NCBI GenBank assembly: GCA_016709995.1
Contig: JADJLQ010000001.1
Span: 2,576,001-2,640,000 of the forward strand
DNA length: 64,000 nt
From: Saprospiraceae bacterium
GTDB taxonomy: Bacteria; Bacteroidota; Bacteroidia; Chitinophagales; Saprospiraceae
Reading direction: 5' to 3'
Positions within the stretch are counted from its first letter, which is position 1. Each line of letters starts with the position of its first letter. Of this stretch, positions 50,441 to 59,754 are shown piece by piece. The notes below the pieces were generated by a model that had not been told where the DNA came from, did no database searches, and worked only from the letters and a program-made list of their open reading frames with translations. The translations under genes and the position numbers were made by a program.

Positions 50441-53302
50441 TTGTTTCCTTACCTTAAGTTTTTTTTTATCGTATTTATTTTTCTTAACTGTATCACTCAG
50501 GGATATGGTCAGAGAAAAGAGGATATGCACCCATTGTATATTTACCTCAACAATGAACTGCACGAAAATGAGCAATTTGCAGCATTTGAAAAACAGTATC
50601 CGAGACTGTTAGCACCAGGATCCCATCCCGGATTTGTAGATTCTATTTATACTTATGGACTGCTGGCGGACTATTTTAATAAATATGGTTACCTGGACCG
50701 GGCGGACTCCATCATAGAAATTATGGATCATATGACATCGTCAGCTCATGAAGCCAAAGATCCTGCTGCTGCCAATTATGAAGAAATGTTGCTCAGTACC
50801 CGTGCTTTGAATCTTGCCTACAAAGGCGACTATCACGGGTCCATAGAAAAGTTAATTGCCCGAAAAACCACACCAAGGAGTCCTTCTCAAGTCAATCAGT
50901 GGTTGGGAGAAATTTATTTTAGAGGCGGCCAATATGCACGAGCAGAAAGGTACCTGGCCCAATCCATTGATTCCTTTAAACAAACTGACCTCATCAATCG
51001 ATGGCCCGTCGATGCCTATGTGTTTTCAGCCAATGCGCTGATCAAACTGGGCCGATTACCGCAAGCCCTTGATCGATTGAATAAAGCTAAATATTACAAA
51101 ACCTGGGTTAAAAAATATCGTCAACGATTTTTGTACAATTATTATAATGCATGGATAGATTATCTCCTGGCTGTTGGTTCCCAAAGATTGGTGGTAGAAC
51201 CATATTATCAGAAATTGACTTCTTTGACTGCAATGCAAGCCATGCCTCAACTTATCCTACGCAAGGCTGAGTATGAAAGTCTATTTGGAGATAAAAACAA
51301 GGTCATTCCATTATTAAATCAATCATTGAACATCACCTTAAAAAATCAATCCAGCAATATTTCTCTTTTGTCCAATATTCATTTGAAGTTGGCTGCCGAG
51401 TACCAGGTTCTGGACTCCACATCATTGGCAAAAATGCATATCTCCCAAGCTATTCGTCTTTTTACAGGTATACCTGATTACAAAGATTGGCCCTTTGTCT
51501 CCTGGCAAAGTATATATAATAGAATGGATGTATTAGCTGCCCTGGAAATGTATTTCAGGTTTTCAAAAATAGAAATTTCCGTTTCAAGCGATACCACTGC
51601 CTTAATCGATCATGCTTTGTTGGCCAAATGGGCTATGGATGGTATCCTAGCAGAAAGAAGCAAGTTTTTAATAGGAGATGATAAGTCTGCTTTAGTAGGA
51701 TACAACCAAAAAATCATAGAGCAAGGGATCTATACCAACACCAGGCTTTTCAAACTCACCCAAAATCCTCAATACCTTCATGCATTGTTCGAATTCATCG
51801 AAAGCAATAAATCGCTCAACCTGGCAGAGGAGATTGTCCGGGTGAACACATTCAATAAATCATATGCCACTACAAACTATGAAACTGACAAAATCGATTC
51901 TCTAAAAAACATCCTGGTCTCGCTGGATCGTAGGAAAATCTATGAACCTAACAATGTCAATTTGATATCAAGGATAGCTAACATCCATGATTCATTGGAC
52001 CGATGGACCAATCAATTGCCTTTTTTAAATAACGAATCGACTCAAAACCTGCAATTATTTAAAACCTATTCCTTACACGAAGTATTACACAGCCTGACCA
52101 AAAACCAATCCATCCTGGAGTTTTATCAAGGCCTGGATATGATCTATATCCTGCTCATGCAGACAAACAAATTAGACATCAAAGCAATACCCAGATCTAA
52201 AGATTTAGACGAGCAGATCCAATACTATCATCTGGCTTTGACAGCACCCATCCACACTGACTATAGTTTTAATCCCCGTGCGCTGGATTCATTATATCAG
52301 GTATCAGCAACCCGTCTTTTTCAAGTGCTCATCGGCGATTGGGAGTCGATTTTACGCGGTCAAATCCTGATCATTCCGGATGGCAATTTTCATCTTATCC
52401 CCTTTGCAAGTCTTTTGATTCAAAAAACGACTTCGTCCAATTTTAAGGAGATGCCTTATTGGGTATGTAATCATGCTATTAACTACGAACATTCATCTTC
52501 TATCTGGATGCAACTTAATCGTATGCCCTCAGACCATGCTTTGCAATCCGTCCTGGCGATGGCCCCCTTTGCGAGTCAGCAGCTCAAAGAATCTCAATAT
52601 GAACTGGAGCAAATATCCAGATATACTTTGTCTAAGTCTATCTTTAATCATCAAGCCACCAAACAATTATTTTGCCAGATTGCTCCGGATTATAAAATTT
52701 TGCACCTGGCTACCCATGCATTTTCCAATACTTATGACGGATCCAGTTCCAGCGTAAGTTTTTATCGCACAGATACTTTTTTACCAACGACTGATAGCCG
52801 GGGAGGGCACGAAGTCATTTTGGATAGCTTCAGTTATCTATTGGATGTAAGGGATGTGAGAAATTTAAATCTACAGTCGGATATGGTGGTATTAAGCGCA
52901 TGCGAGTCTGGGGTCGGAGAATGGAAAGAAGGTGAAGGGCTGATCAGCCTGGCCAGGGGATTTCTGAGCGCAGGAGCTAAAAGCGTAGTCCAAACTCTTT
53001 GGCAGGTCCATGACAAAGCCAATGCCCTGTTAATGTCCAATTTTTATAAACAATTAAAAAACGGTGAAACCAAAGGCGAAGCTCTTCGCAAAGCTCAACT
53101 AATTTATATCCGGGACCAGGAGATCGGTCGCAGACAAAGTCATCCTTTTTATTGGGCAGGTTTAGTCATACAAGGCAATAATCTACCCTTGGAAAAAAAC
53201 AATCACCCCATTGCGATGTTCTTAGGTTTGTTGTTGCTCACATTACTGATTTTGTATATCCTTCGAATCAGAAAAAATCGGCACATTACTGTAAATGAAT
53301 AA
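50441..53302 (+). CDS. CHAT-domain caspase-like protein with TPR array
   Basis: A 953-residue protein. The start is TTG: there is no ATG between the preceding in-frame stop and the signal peptide (LKFFFIVFIFLNCITQGYGQ), and the next ATG lies after the cleavage region. Residues 70-400 are TPR-like helical repeats; the CHAT domain occupies about 610-930. Its catalytic pair is visible: His759 in LHLATHAFSNT and Cys821 in VVLSACESGVGE; GLISLARGFLSAGAKSVVQTLWQV is the typical following block. A C-terminal membrane helix (FLGLLLLTLLILYILRI) and basic tail end the chain, so the peptidase should face the periplasm. CHAT proteins are caspase-like and often part of signalling or defence. Co-transcribed with the unknown protein upstream. 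Confidence 0.88.
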   Translation: MFPYLKFFFIVFIFLNCITQGYGQRKEDMHPLYIYLNNELHENEQFAAFEKQYPRLLAPGSHPGFVDSIYTYGLLADYFNKYGYLDRADSIIEIMDHMTSSAHEAKDPAAANYEEMLLSTRALNLAYKGDYHGSIEKLIARKTTPRSPSQVNQWLGEIYFRGGQYARAERYLAQSIDSFKQTDLINRWPVDAYVFSANALIKLGRLPQALDRLNKAKYYKTWVKKYRQRFLYNYYNAWIDYLLAVGSQRLVVEPYYQKLTSLTAMQAMPQLILRKAEYESLFGDKNKVIPLLNQSLNITLKNQSSNISLLSNIHLKLAAEYQVLDSTSLAKMHISQAIRLFTGIPDYKDWPFVSWQSIYNRMDVLAALEMYFRFSKIEISVSSDTTALIDHALLAKWAMDGILAERSKFLIGDDKSALVGYNQKIIEQGIYTNTRLFKLTQNPQYLHALFEFIESNKSLNLAEEIVRVNTFNKSYATTNYETDKIDSLKNILVSLDRRKIYEPNNVNLISRIANIHDSLDRWTNQLPFLNNESTQNLQLFKTYSLHEVLHSLTKNQSILEFYQGLDMIYILLMQTNKLDIKAIPRSKDLDEQIQYYHLALTAPIHTDYSFNPRALDSLYQVSATRLFQVLIGDWESILRGQILIIPDGNFHLIPFASLLIQKTTSSNFKEMPYWVCNHAINYEHSSSIWMQLNRMPSDHALQSVLAMAPFASQQLKESQYELEQISRYTLSKSIFNHQATKQLFCQIAPDYKILHLATHAFSNTYDGSSSSVSFYRTDTFLPTTDSRGGHEVILDSFSYLLDVRDVRNLNLQSDMVVLSACESGVGEWKEGEGLISLARGFLSAGAKSVVQTLWQVHDKANALLMSNFYKQLKNGETKGEALRKAQLIYIRDQEIGRRQSHPFYWAGLVIQGNNLPLEKNNHPIAMFLGLLLLTLLILYILRIRKNRHITVNE

Positions 53303-53306
53303 TACT

Positions 53307-54041
53307 TTAAACCTTGAATAGCAGTTTGACTGCAGCGAGGATCAAAACGATCGAAAGAATATACCTCAATATACGCTGATCAAATCGTAGAGCTCCAAAA
53401 TAGGCTCCGCCTAAACCACCACACACGGCCATCACAATCATGGTCAGCATATTGGTACTGATGGTGATCCCGTTGGACAGCTGGCCCGCCAACCCGGACA
53501 AAGAATTGACAAAAATAAATAATGCGCTGACTGAAGCGGTTTGTTTTTGATCTGACCAATAGAGCAGTAGTAAAATGGGTGACAAAATCACGCCACCACC
53601 GATGCCAATCAATCCGGATAAAAAACCTATTGCCCCTCCAATGATCAATGACCCTACAAGGTGCGACGATTTCAGTTCTTGAGTTGTAGGGCTGGTGAAG
53701 AACATAAACCTTAATGCAGGAATCAACAGCAAGACCCCAAGAATTTGTTTGTATACATCATCTCCCAATTGCATTTTTCCACCAATGAACGCAAGCGGAA
53801 CTGAAGTCACTAAAAACGGCCAGATCAAATTAAATCTGAAATGACCCCCTCTGTAATATTGGATGAAAGCTATGAATGAAACAAATAGATTAAGGATCAA
53901 GGCTGTCGGTTTCATTTCGGCAGGTGCTGTGCCTGCCAAAGCCATCAATGCCAGGTATCCACTCGCTCCTCCATGTCCCACGCTTGCATACAAAAAAGCG
54001 ACTACAAAAAGTACTAAATACAACCAATAACCATATTCCAT
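53307..54041 (-). CDS. TauE/SafE-family sulfite exporter-like permease
   Basis: A 244-residue membrane protein with about eight helices. The start is set at MEYGYWLYLVLF, as an upstream in-frame ATG falls within moeA. The repeat motifs of the family are seen at VGHGGASGYLALMALAG and GFLSGLIGIGGGVILSPILLL (GxGGG). Members export sulfite, sulfoacetate or organosulfur compounds or act in anion transport. It is just downstream of moeA on the same strand with an overlap-like junction (5 bp gap), suggesting co-transcription, and is convergent with the CHAT gene. Substrate is uncertain; a link to molybdate or sulfur metabolism is suggested only by position. Confidence 0.85.
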   Translation of the reverse strand: MEYGYWLYLVLFVVAFLYASVGHGGASGYLALMALAGTAPAEMKPTALILNLFVSFIAFIQYYRGGHFRFNLIWPFLVTSVPLAFIGGKMQLGDDVYKQILGVLLLIPALRFMFFTSPTTQELKSSHLVGSLIIGGAIGFLSGLIGIGGGVILSPILLLLYWSDQKQTASVSALFIFVNSLSGLAGQLSNGITISTNMLTMIVMAVCGGLGGAYFGALRFDQRILRYILSIVLILAAVKLLFKV

Positions 54042-54045
54042 AAAA

Positions 54046-55248
54046 TCAACACGAAGGTAATAAATAAACATCCACAGGATCTCCGGAGAATATCTCTACG
54101 GCATCTTCATTTATATGGATTATTGCATTCGCCCTGGCAAAAGATTTCAGTCTGAAAGATTCCTGCGCATCCAGTGGTGTCACCATGGTGCCGTCAAAGT
54201 GTGCTTTTAAAAAATGAGTGATCCCGGAAGGCTTTTTATAATCGGCAGTGATCGGGGCAGTGATAGATTTTATGGAACTCGGTTGATTGGCCATTTTTTT
54301 TATACATGGCTCGACATACAGATAAAGACAGGTTAGCGCAGAAGCAGGATTTCCAGGAAGGCCAAAAACCAATGGTGACTTTGAATTTTCATGGTCAAAA
54401 GCACCGAAATACATTGGTTTACCTGGTTTTTGTTTGATTTTATGAAAAATGGTCTTGACTCCAATTTCTTCTGAAGCCCGGGTCACAAAATCAAAATCAC
54501 CGACACTTACTCCACCGGTGAGTACGATGACATCAGAGGTATTGACCGAATCATGTAGTGCTATTTTAAGTGACTCCATGTCGTCTGGCAAGTGCCTCAC
54601 GGATATTTGATCCACCCCCATTTGACGAAAACCAGCATCTAAAGTATATGAGTTAGAGTCATACACTTTGCCGTATTGGAGAGGCTGACCTGGGTGAGCC
54701 AGTTCGTTGCCGGTGACCAGGATACTAATCACTGGGTATGGATATGTCAATACTTCTTCGATCCCCATACTGGCCAGAAAACCAATAGCTGCAGGTCCTA
54801 AATGAGTCCCCTTTGAAAGCGCAACCGCGTTAGCATTAATCTCAGATCCAGCAAGTCTTCGATTGGATCCTAATACAAGGGAGGGGTCCTGGATGGAGAT
54901 CTTCCCGTCCTGCAAAACTGTTTTCTCTTGCATGACTACGGTATCGGCTCCAGCAGGCACTGGTGCACCAGTGAATATCCTGACGGCCTCCCCGCGCTTG
55001 ACCCTATAGGTGGCAGTATCGCCCGCAGCGATGATATGCTTTACTTCAAGCACCTTGCTATCGACCAGGCTCTCAAACGCAAAAGCATATCCATCCATAG
55101 ACGATTGTGGAAAGGGCGGAAGATCGATAGGAGCATATAGATCCACTGCCAGAACCTGATTCAAGGCCTTGCGCAAGGGGACCATTTTCGGAATCAATGG
55201 CTGGGTATGTTCCAGAACGAGATGACAGGCCTGTTGTACGGAAATCAT
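54046..55248 (-). CDS. moeA: Molybdopterin molybdenumtransferase MoeA
   Basis: A 400-residue enzyme that inserts molybdenum into adenylylated molybdopterin. Conserved segments are SSMDGYAFAFE near residue 50, VRIFTGAPVPAGADTVVMQE, VLTGGVSVGDFDFV (the MPT-binding motif), KPGKPMYFG and VFGLPGNPASALTCLYLYV. Length and domain order fit the family. It follows the AbiEii gene by 12 bp on the same strand and is followed by the TauE gene. Together with moaD/moaE/moaCB upstream this shows the organism makes Mo cofactor, though moaA, mobA and a molybdoenzyme are not in the window. Confidence 0.92.
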   Translation of the reverse strand: MISVQQACHLVLEHTQPLIPKMVPLRKALNQVLAVDLYAPIDLPPFPQSSMDGYAFAFESLVDSKVLEVKHIIAAGDTATYRVKRGEAVRIFTGAPVPAGADTVVMQEKTVLQDGKISIQDPSLVLGSNRRLAGSEINANAVALSKGTHLGPAAIGFLASMGIEEVLTYPYPVISILVTGNELAHPGQPLQYGKVYDSNSYTLDAGFRQMGVDQISVRHLPDDMESLKIALHDSVNTSDVIVLTGGVSVGDFDFVTRASEEIGVKTIFHKIKQKPGKPMYFGAFDHENSKSPLVFGLPGNPASALTCLYLYVEPCIKKMANQPSSIKSITAPITADYKKPSGITHFLKAHFDGTMVTPLDAQESFRLKSFARANAIIHINEDAVEIFSGDPVDVYLLPSC

Positions 55249-55260
55249 TTTGATTGATAT

Positions 55261-55887
55261 TTATTTCAAATACTTCCTGACTTTTTCGGTGATGGATTTT
55301 TTCACCCCTGACCAGGTCTGTTTTTTTAAACTGATCGGTTCTTCACTATCGTCCGCATCGACAAAATAAGTCAAAGCCTGGGGCACTGAGATCAATAAGT
55401 TTTGAGTATTAAACTTTTCCTTGTGAAATTTTATAAAATCAGCGACAGTATAATGCGCTAACAATTCAGCGACATCCCAAAAATCTTTTTTCTTGCCTCT
55501 GCCGAGGATAGCCTGCACTTTCATAGCAATGATGTCTTCGGTAGAATACATTCGGATGCCATCTAGTACCTGAGTAGGTCTTATTTCCGGGTGCGGATAT
55601 CGGACCAAATCCACTTTTACATTATCAATAAAACAAAAAATGCCAAAATGAGGTGTTGAAGTCCTATTATCAAAGGAATTTTTAAATTTTACTTTTAACG
55701 CATGTGCAATTCTTTCATTTTCAAAGGGAGTTATAGAAAAAAGGTCAAGATCCACCGAGGTACGATGACCGTACATCAAGGACAAAGCCGTACCTCCAAC
55801 TAGTGAAAAAGCCTTCATCTCAGGCATTTTCATAAGCTTTTCTAATACGGAAAAAGTGTAGGGTTCAACTGTCTCAAAGTGTAACAT
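55261..55887 (-). CDS. AbiEii/AbiGii-type nucleotidyltransferase toxin
   Basis: A 208-residue protein. The nucleotidyltransferase motif is LVGGTALSLMYGHRTSVDLDLF (G-G-T-A, then D-x-D, about residues 29-50), typical of AbiEii type IV toxins, which block tRNA or another target by adding nucleotides. The mid-part KKKDFWDVAELLAHYTVADF is the usual second conserved block. The gene overlaps the upstream antitoxin gene by 46 bp, a strong sign of a coupled toxin-antitoxin pair. It is 12 bp upstream of moeA, same strand, so it may influence expression of that gene. Confidence in the toxin assignment is good, in the target low. Confidence 0.82.
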   Translation of the reverse strand: MLHFETVEPYTFSVLEKLMKMPEMKAFSLVGGTALSLMYGHRTSVDLDLFSITPFENERIAHALKVKFKNSFDNRTSTPHFGIFCFIDNVKVDLVRYPHPEIRPTQVLDGIRMYSTEDIIAMKVQAILGRGKKKDFWDVAELLAHYTVADFIKFHKEKFNTQNLLISVPQALTYFVDADDSEEPISLKKQTWSGVKKSITEKVRKYLK

Positions 55888-56156
55888 CTAAATTCTTCTA
55901 TAGGTCTGTCGATGACTGCACTAGCAAGATACATAGTAATTTCTGGCAAAAACTTTGCATTTAACAAAGCTGCCCTCACTTTATCATCTCCATAATATCG
56001 CCGGCAATTGCGTATATCACTTACATCCCCGCGTTCAAATACCCTTTCGATTACAAAATTAGCTTTGGCGTCATAATCGATTTTGTCAAAAGCTACATCC
56101 CAAAAGATGCGCTTATTAAATTTGGGTTTACTTTTTGGTTTTTTACTTTCAGCCAT
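55842..56156 (-). CDS. DUF6922-type antitoxin partner of the AbiEii gene
   Basis: A 104-residue protein starting at MAESKKPKSKPK, with a longer in-frame ATG 30 bp earlier being a poorer choice. The body FNKRIFWDVAFDKIDYDAKANFVIERVFERGDVSDIRNCRRYYGDDKVR fits DUF6922, a family usually found next to AbiEii nucleotidyltransferases in Bacteroidota and thought to be the antitoxin. A basic N-terminal tail (KKPKSKPKFNK) might contact nucleic acid. Its last 46 bp overlap the toxin start, so the antitoxin is made first and the toxin is translationally coupled. No phased operator could be made out upstream. Confidence 0.78.
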   Translation of the reverse strand: MAESKKPKSKPKFNKRIFWDVAFDKIDYDAKANFVIERVFERGDVSDIRNCRRYYGDDKVRAALLNAKFLPEITMYLASAVIDRPIEEFRCYTLRQLNPTLFPY

Positions 56157-56320
56157 CAAAGCAAAATTAAGGTAATTAGATTGCAATGAATCATCTTAAT
56201 CAGAGATTTATATTGGTTTAGCTTGATGTTTAGTGGCAACACTTTGACAGGAATATGTCCAATTGAACATCAACCACTCTCCTTTTTTTCTTATTTTTCC
56301 AGTCTAAAACTCAAATCCAT

Positions 56321-59300
56321 ATGAAACTCGTCCCAGTGTTGGTCTTTTTATGTCTATCCCTTTGCGTTTTTGGCCAAAAGAAAAAATCAAAAACTGTCAG
56401 TCCTGCAGTCATGACCGCTACGATGCCTGCAGTCGACACTTTTAAGTCCGATGTATTTGCTGGTCTCAATATGCGTAGCATAGGCCCTGCACTCGTATCA
56501 GGCCGCATCACTCAGGTGGTAGTCAATCCTAAAAAGTTTAGTGAATATTATGTAGTAACCGCCTCGGGTGGAATCTGGAAAACCATCAACGCAGGCACGA
56601 CCTATACCCCAATCTTTGATAAATATGGGTCCTATAGCATGGGTACCCTTACCATGGACCCTTCTAACAGCGCAGTACTTTGGCTGGGTACCGGCGAGAA
56701 TAATAATCAACGATCTATCGCCTATGGGGATGGTATCTACAAGTCGGAAGACGCCGGAAAATCGTGGAAAAATATGGGCCTCAAAAGCTCAGAGCATATC
56801 GGAAGTATCGTAGTAGATCCGACCAACAGTGATATCGTATATGTAGCCGTTTATGGTCCTCTCTGGAGTAGTGGCGGGGAACGTGGCATCTATAAAACCA
56901 TCGATGGTGGCAAGAACTGGAAGTCTATTCTGAACGTAAGTGAACATACAGGCTTCAATGAAATCCATATGGATCCCAGAAATGTCAATGTACTCTATGC
57001 CTGCGCTCATCAGCGGCAAAGAAAAGTATTTACCTATATCGGCGGAGGGCCAGAGTCAGCCATGTATAAAAGCACAGATGCAGGTGCTACCTGGAACAAA
57101 GTGGGAGGTGGATTTCCTTCAGGCAAAGACCTGGGTCGTATCGGTATGGCTATCTCTCCTGCCAACCCTGATATGGTCTATGCTATAGTCGAAGGCGATG
57201 AAACCGGGGTTTACCGAAGTATGGATCGTGGGGCCAGTTGGGAAAAAAGAAGCAGCTATCAAACAAGTGGCAATTACTACCAGGAATTATTCTGTGATCC
57301 TATCAACCCTGAAAGACTGTGGAGTGCCAATACTTTTCTCATGGTCTCCGATGATGGAGGAAAAAACTGGCATCAGTTTGGTGAAAAAAACAAACACGTA
57401 GACAATCACCATGTATGGATAGATCCAACCAATACAGATCATACCCTGGTTGGTTGCGATGGAGGTCTGTACGAATCCTGGGATGATGGCAAAAACTGGC
57501 AATTCAAACCCAATCTGCCCATCACACAATTTTATAAAGTCTCCGTGGACTATGCGCTTCCGTTCTATAATGTGTATGGAGGTACTCAGGATAATTTTTC
57601 ACTGGGTGGGCCTTCGAGATCGACCAGTGCCAATGGAGTAACCAATAGTGACTGGTATATCACTTGTGGAGGAGACGGGTTTGAATCACAAGCCGACTAT
57701 GAAGATGATAATATCGTCTATGCTCAATCGCAGTACGGCGGACTAGTCCGTTTTGACAAACGAAGCGGGGAACAAACTGATGTCAGACCTATCGAATTTC
57801 AAAATGATTCAGCATATCGATGGAATTGGGATGCTCCCTTACTCATCTCTCAACACGATCATAAAAGATTATACTTCGCTGCCAATAAAGTCTTTCGGAC
57901 TGATGATCGAGGTGATAGTTGGAGGGTAGTCAGCCCCGACCTTACAGGCAATGTCGATCGCAATAAACTTGAGGTGATGGGCAAGATATGGAGCGTGGAT
58001 GCTGTGGCTAAGAATGGCAGTACGGATATATATGGCAATATTGTTGCATTAGCGGAAGCCAAGCAGGATGAAAATATCTTGTGGGCGGGTACAGACGATG
58101 GCCTCATCCACCTCACGACCGATGGTGGAGCACATTGGACCAAACTCAATGCTGTCAATGGAGCACCAGCGCAATCGTATGTCAACCAAATCATCACCTC
58201 GCTGCATGATAAAAACACGGCTTATGTCGCCTTTAACCACCATCGATATGGGGATTTTAAACCTTATCTGTTTAAAACGACAGATATGGGAAAAACCTGG
58301 ACCTCCATCGTGACCAACCTTCCGGAAAGAGGCAGTGTATACACCATAGCTGAGGACCATATAGATCCAAATCTACTGTTCGTAGGTACCGAATTTGGTT
58401 TATTCGTCACTGTCAATGGAGCTAAAACCTGGACTCAGATCAAAAATGGCTTGCCTACCATAGCGGTAAGAGACCTGGAGATTCAACGACGGGAGAATGA
58501 CCTGGTACTCGCAACCTTTGGTCGTGGATATTGGATACTTGAAAACTATGCTATCCTTAGAAATTTTGACAAAAACATCTTGACCAAGGATGCCCATATC
58601 TATCCTACCAAAGAAGCTTTGATGTACAACCCCTGGTATCCTCTTGGCCTGCGAGACAAGGGATTTCAGGGCGAGTCCTATTTTACCTCACCCAATCCCC
58701 TGCCTGGTGTGAGTGTCGTATATAATGTCAAAGAAGACATCAAGACACTGAAAGAAAAACGAACAGAAGCTGAAAAAGAAAAAATTAAAAAAGGGGAGCC
58801 GGTTTATTACCCAAGTATTGAAAGCCTGCGCCTGGAAGATAATGAACCCGATCCCTATGTGCTCGCCACGATCACTGATGAGACAGGGGAGATCGTCCGT
58901 CGGATCAAACTGCCCGCAAAAAAAGGTAGCAAACAATTTTATTGGGACCTGCGCTCAGCTCCGGTCAGCGCTGTCAATGTATCCGAATCAGAAAGCACCA
59001 ACCCTTTTACAAGTAGAGAAAAAGGGTATCCTGTATTGCCGGGAAATTATACCGTACGATTGAGCAAATTTGAAAATGGTGTCTACTCCAACCTGGGAGA
59101 TAAGGCTATCATCAAGGCGGTGCCTCTCAACAATGCCAGTATCAAGGCCGAGGACAAAGTGGCTGTAGATGCCTTCAACAAACAAGTCGCCGAAATGAGA
59201 AGGGTGTCCAGTATGAGCCAACGATATTATGGCGACCTGATGAACAAACTTAAGTTTATCAAAGCAGCTTACTTACAAACTCCAAGATTGCCGCTGACTG

Positions 59301-59626
59301 TCAATACTGACGCGCAGGCTTTGGAAGATAGGCTCAAAAAAGTAGGAATAGAGATGAATGGCGATCAGACGAAATCTTCCCGCGAATTTGAGACAGAACC
59401 AGGCATCAACAGCAGGGTGTTTAGTATCATCGGCAGTTTATGGGATATTTCCGGTGGACCCACAGGAACCATGCTCAAAACTTATCAGGAGACCAATCAG
59501 GATCTCGACAAAGTAGTCAATGAAATCAATACCATCAATGCCGAGATAGCCAAACTGGAGACCTTACTTGAGCAAGCAGGTGCTCCTTATACACCAGGCA
59601 GAATGCCCAGCATCAAGCGACCTTGA
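56321..59626 (+). CDS. Secreted VPS10/BNR-repeat beta-propeller protein
   Basis: A 1101-residue exported protein with signal peptide LVPVLVFLCLSLCVFGQ. It has repeated Asp-box (BNR, S-x-D-x-G-x-T/S-W) motifs, e.g. GGIWKTINAGTTYTPIF, YKSEDAGKSWKNMGL, YKSTDAGATWNKVGG, YRSMDRGASWEKRSS, VSDDGGKNWHQF, FRTDDRGDSWRVVS and LTTDGGAHWTKLN, so most of residues 40-780 forms one or two beta propellers of the sortilin/VPS10 sort. A helical, charged C-terminal region (about 800-1101) follows, with coiled stretches such as KEKRTEAEKEKIKKG. These proteins are often annotated as glycosyl hydrolases but lack clear sialidase residues. Very common in Bacteroidota genomes; role in protein or glycan binding is guessed. 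Confidence 0.83.
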   Translation: MKLVPVLVFLCLSLCVFGQKKKSKTVSPAVMTATMPAVDTFKSDVFAGLNMRSIGPALVSGRITQVVVNPKKFSEYYVVTASGGIWKTINAGTTYTPIFDKYGSYSMGTLTMDPSNSAVLWLGTGENNNQRSIAYGDGIYKSEDAGKSWKNMGLKSSEHIGSIVVDPTNSDIVYVAVYGPLWSSGGERGIYKTIDGGKNWKSILNVSEHTGFNEIHMDPRNVNVLYACAHQRQRKVFTYIGGGPESAMYKSTDAGATWNKVGGGFPSGKDLGRIGMAISPANPDMVYAIVEGDETGVYRSMDRGASWEKRSSYQTSGNYYQELFCDPINPERLWSANTFLMVSDDGGKNWHQFGEKNKHVDNHHVWIDPTNTDHTLVGCDGGLYESWDDGKNWQFKPNLPITQFYKVSVDYALPFYNVYGGTQDNFSLGGPSRSTSANGVTNSDWYITCGGDGFESQADYEDDNIVYAQSQYGGLVRFDKRSGEQTDVRPIEFQNDSAYRWNWDAPLLISQHDHKRLYFAANKVFRTDDRGDSWRVVSPDLTGNVDRNKLEVMGKIWSVDAVAKNGSTDIYGNIVALAEAKQDENILWAGTDDGLIHLTTDGGAHWTKLNAVNGAPAQSYVNQIITSLHDKNTAYVAFNHHRYGDFKPYLFKTTDMGKTWTSIVTNLPERGSVYTIAEDHIDPNLLFVGTEFGLFVTVNGAKTWTQIKNGLPTIAVRDLEIQRRENDLVLATFGRGYWILENYAILRNFDKNILTKDAHIYPTKEALMYNPWYPLGLRDKGFQGESYFTSPNPLPGVSVVYNVKEDIKTLKEKRTEAEKEKIKKGEPVYYPSIESLRLEDNEPDPYVLATITDETGEIVRRIKLPAKKGSKQFYWDLRSAPVSAVNVSESESTNPFTSREKGYPVLPGNYTVRLSKFENGVYSNLGDKAIIKAVPLNNASIKAEDKVAVDAFNKQVAEMRRVSSMSQRYYGDLMNKLKFIKAAYLQTPRLPLTVNTDAQALEDRLKKVGIEMNGDQTKSSREFETEPGINSRVFSIIGSLWDISGGPTGTMLKTYQETNQDLDKVVNEINTINAEIAKLETLLEQAGAPYTPGRMPSIKRP

Positions 59627-59754
59627 CCTATGCCTTCATTGAATGTCAAATAAATGTTATTGAGGAAAATTAGAATCACTCCAGCACACTGTCATAAGTA
59701 CTTAATTGTTCAATAATTCTGTACAATATACTGGAATATGATAAAAAACTCATT

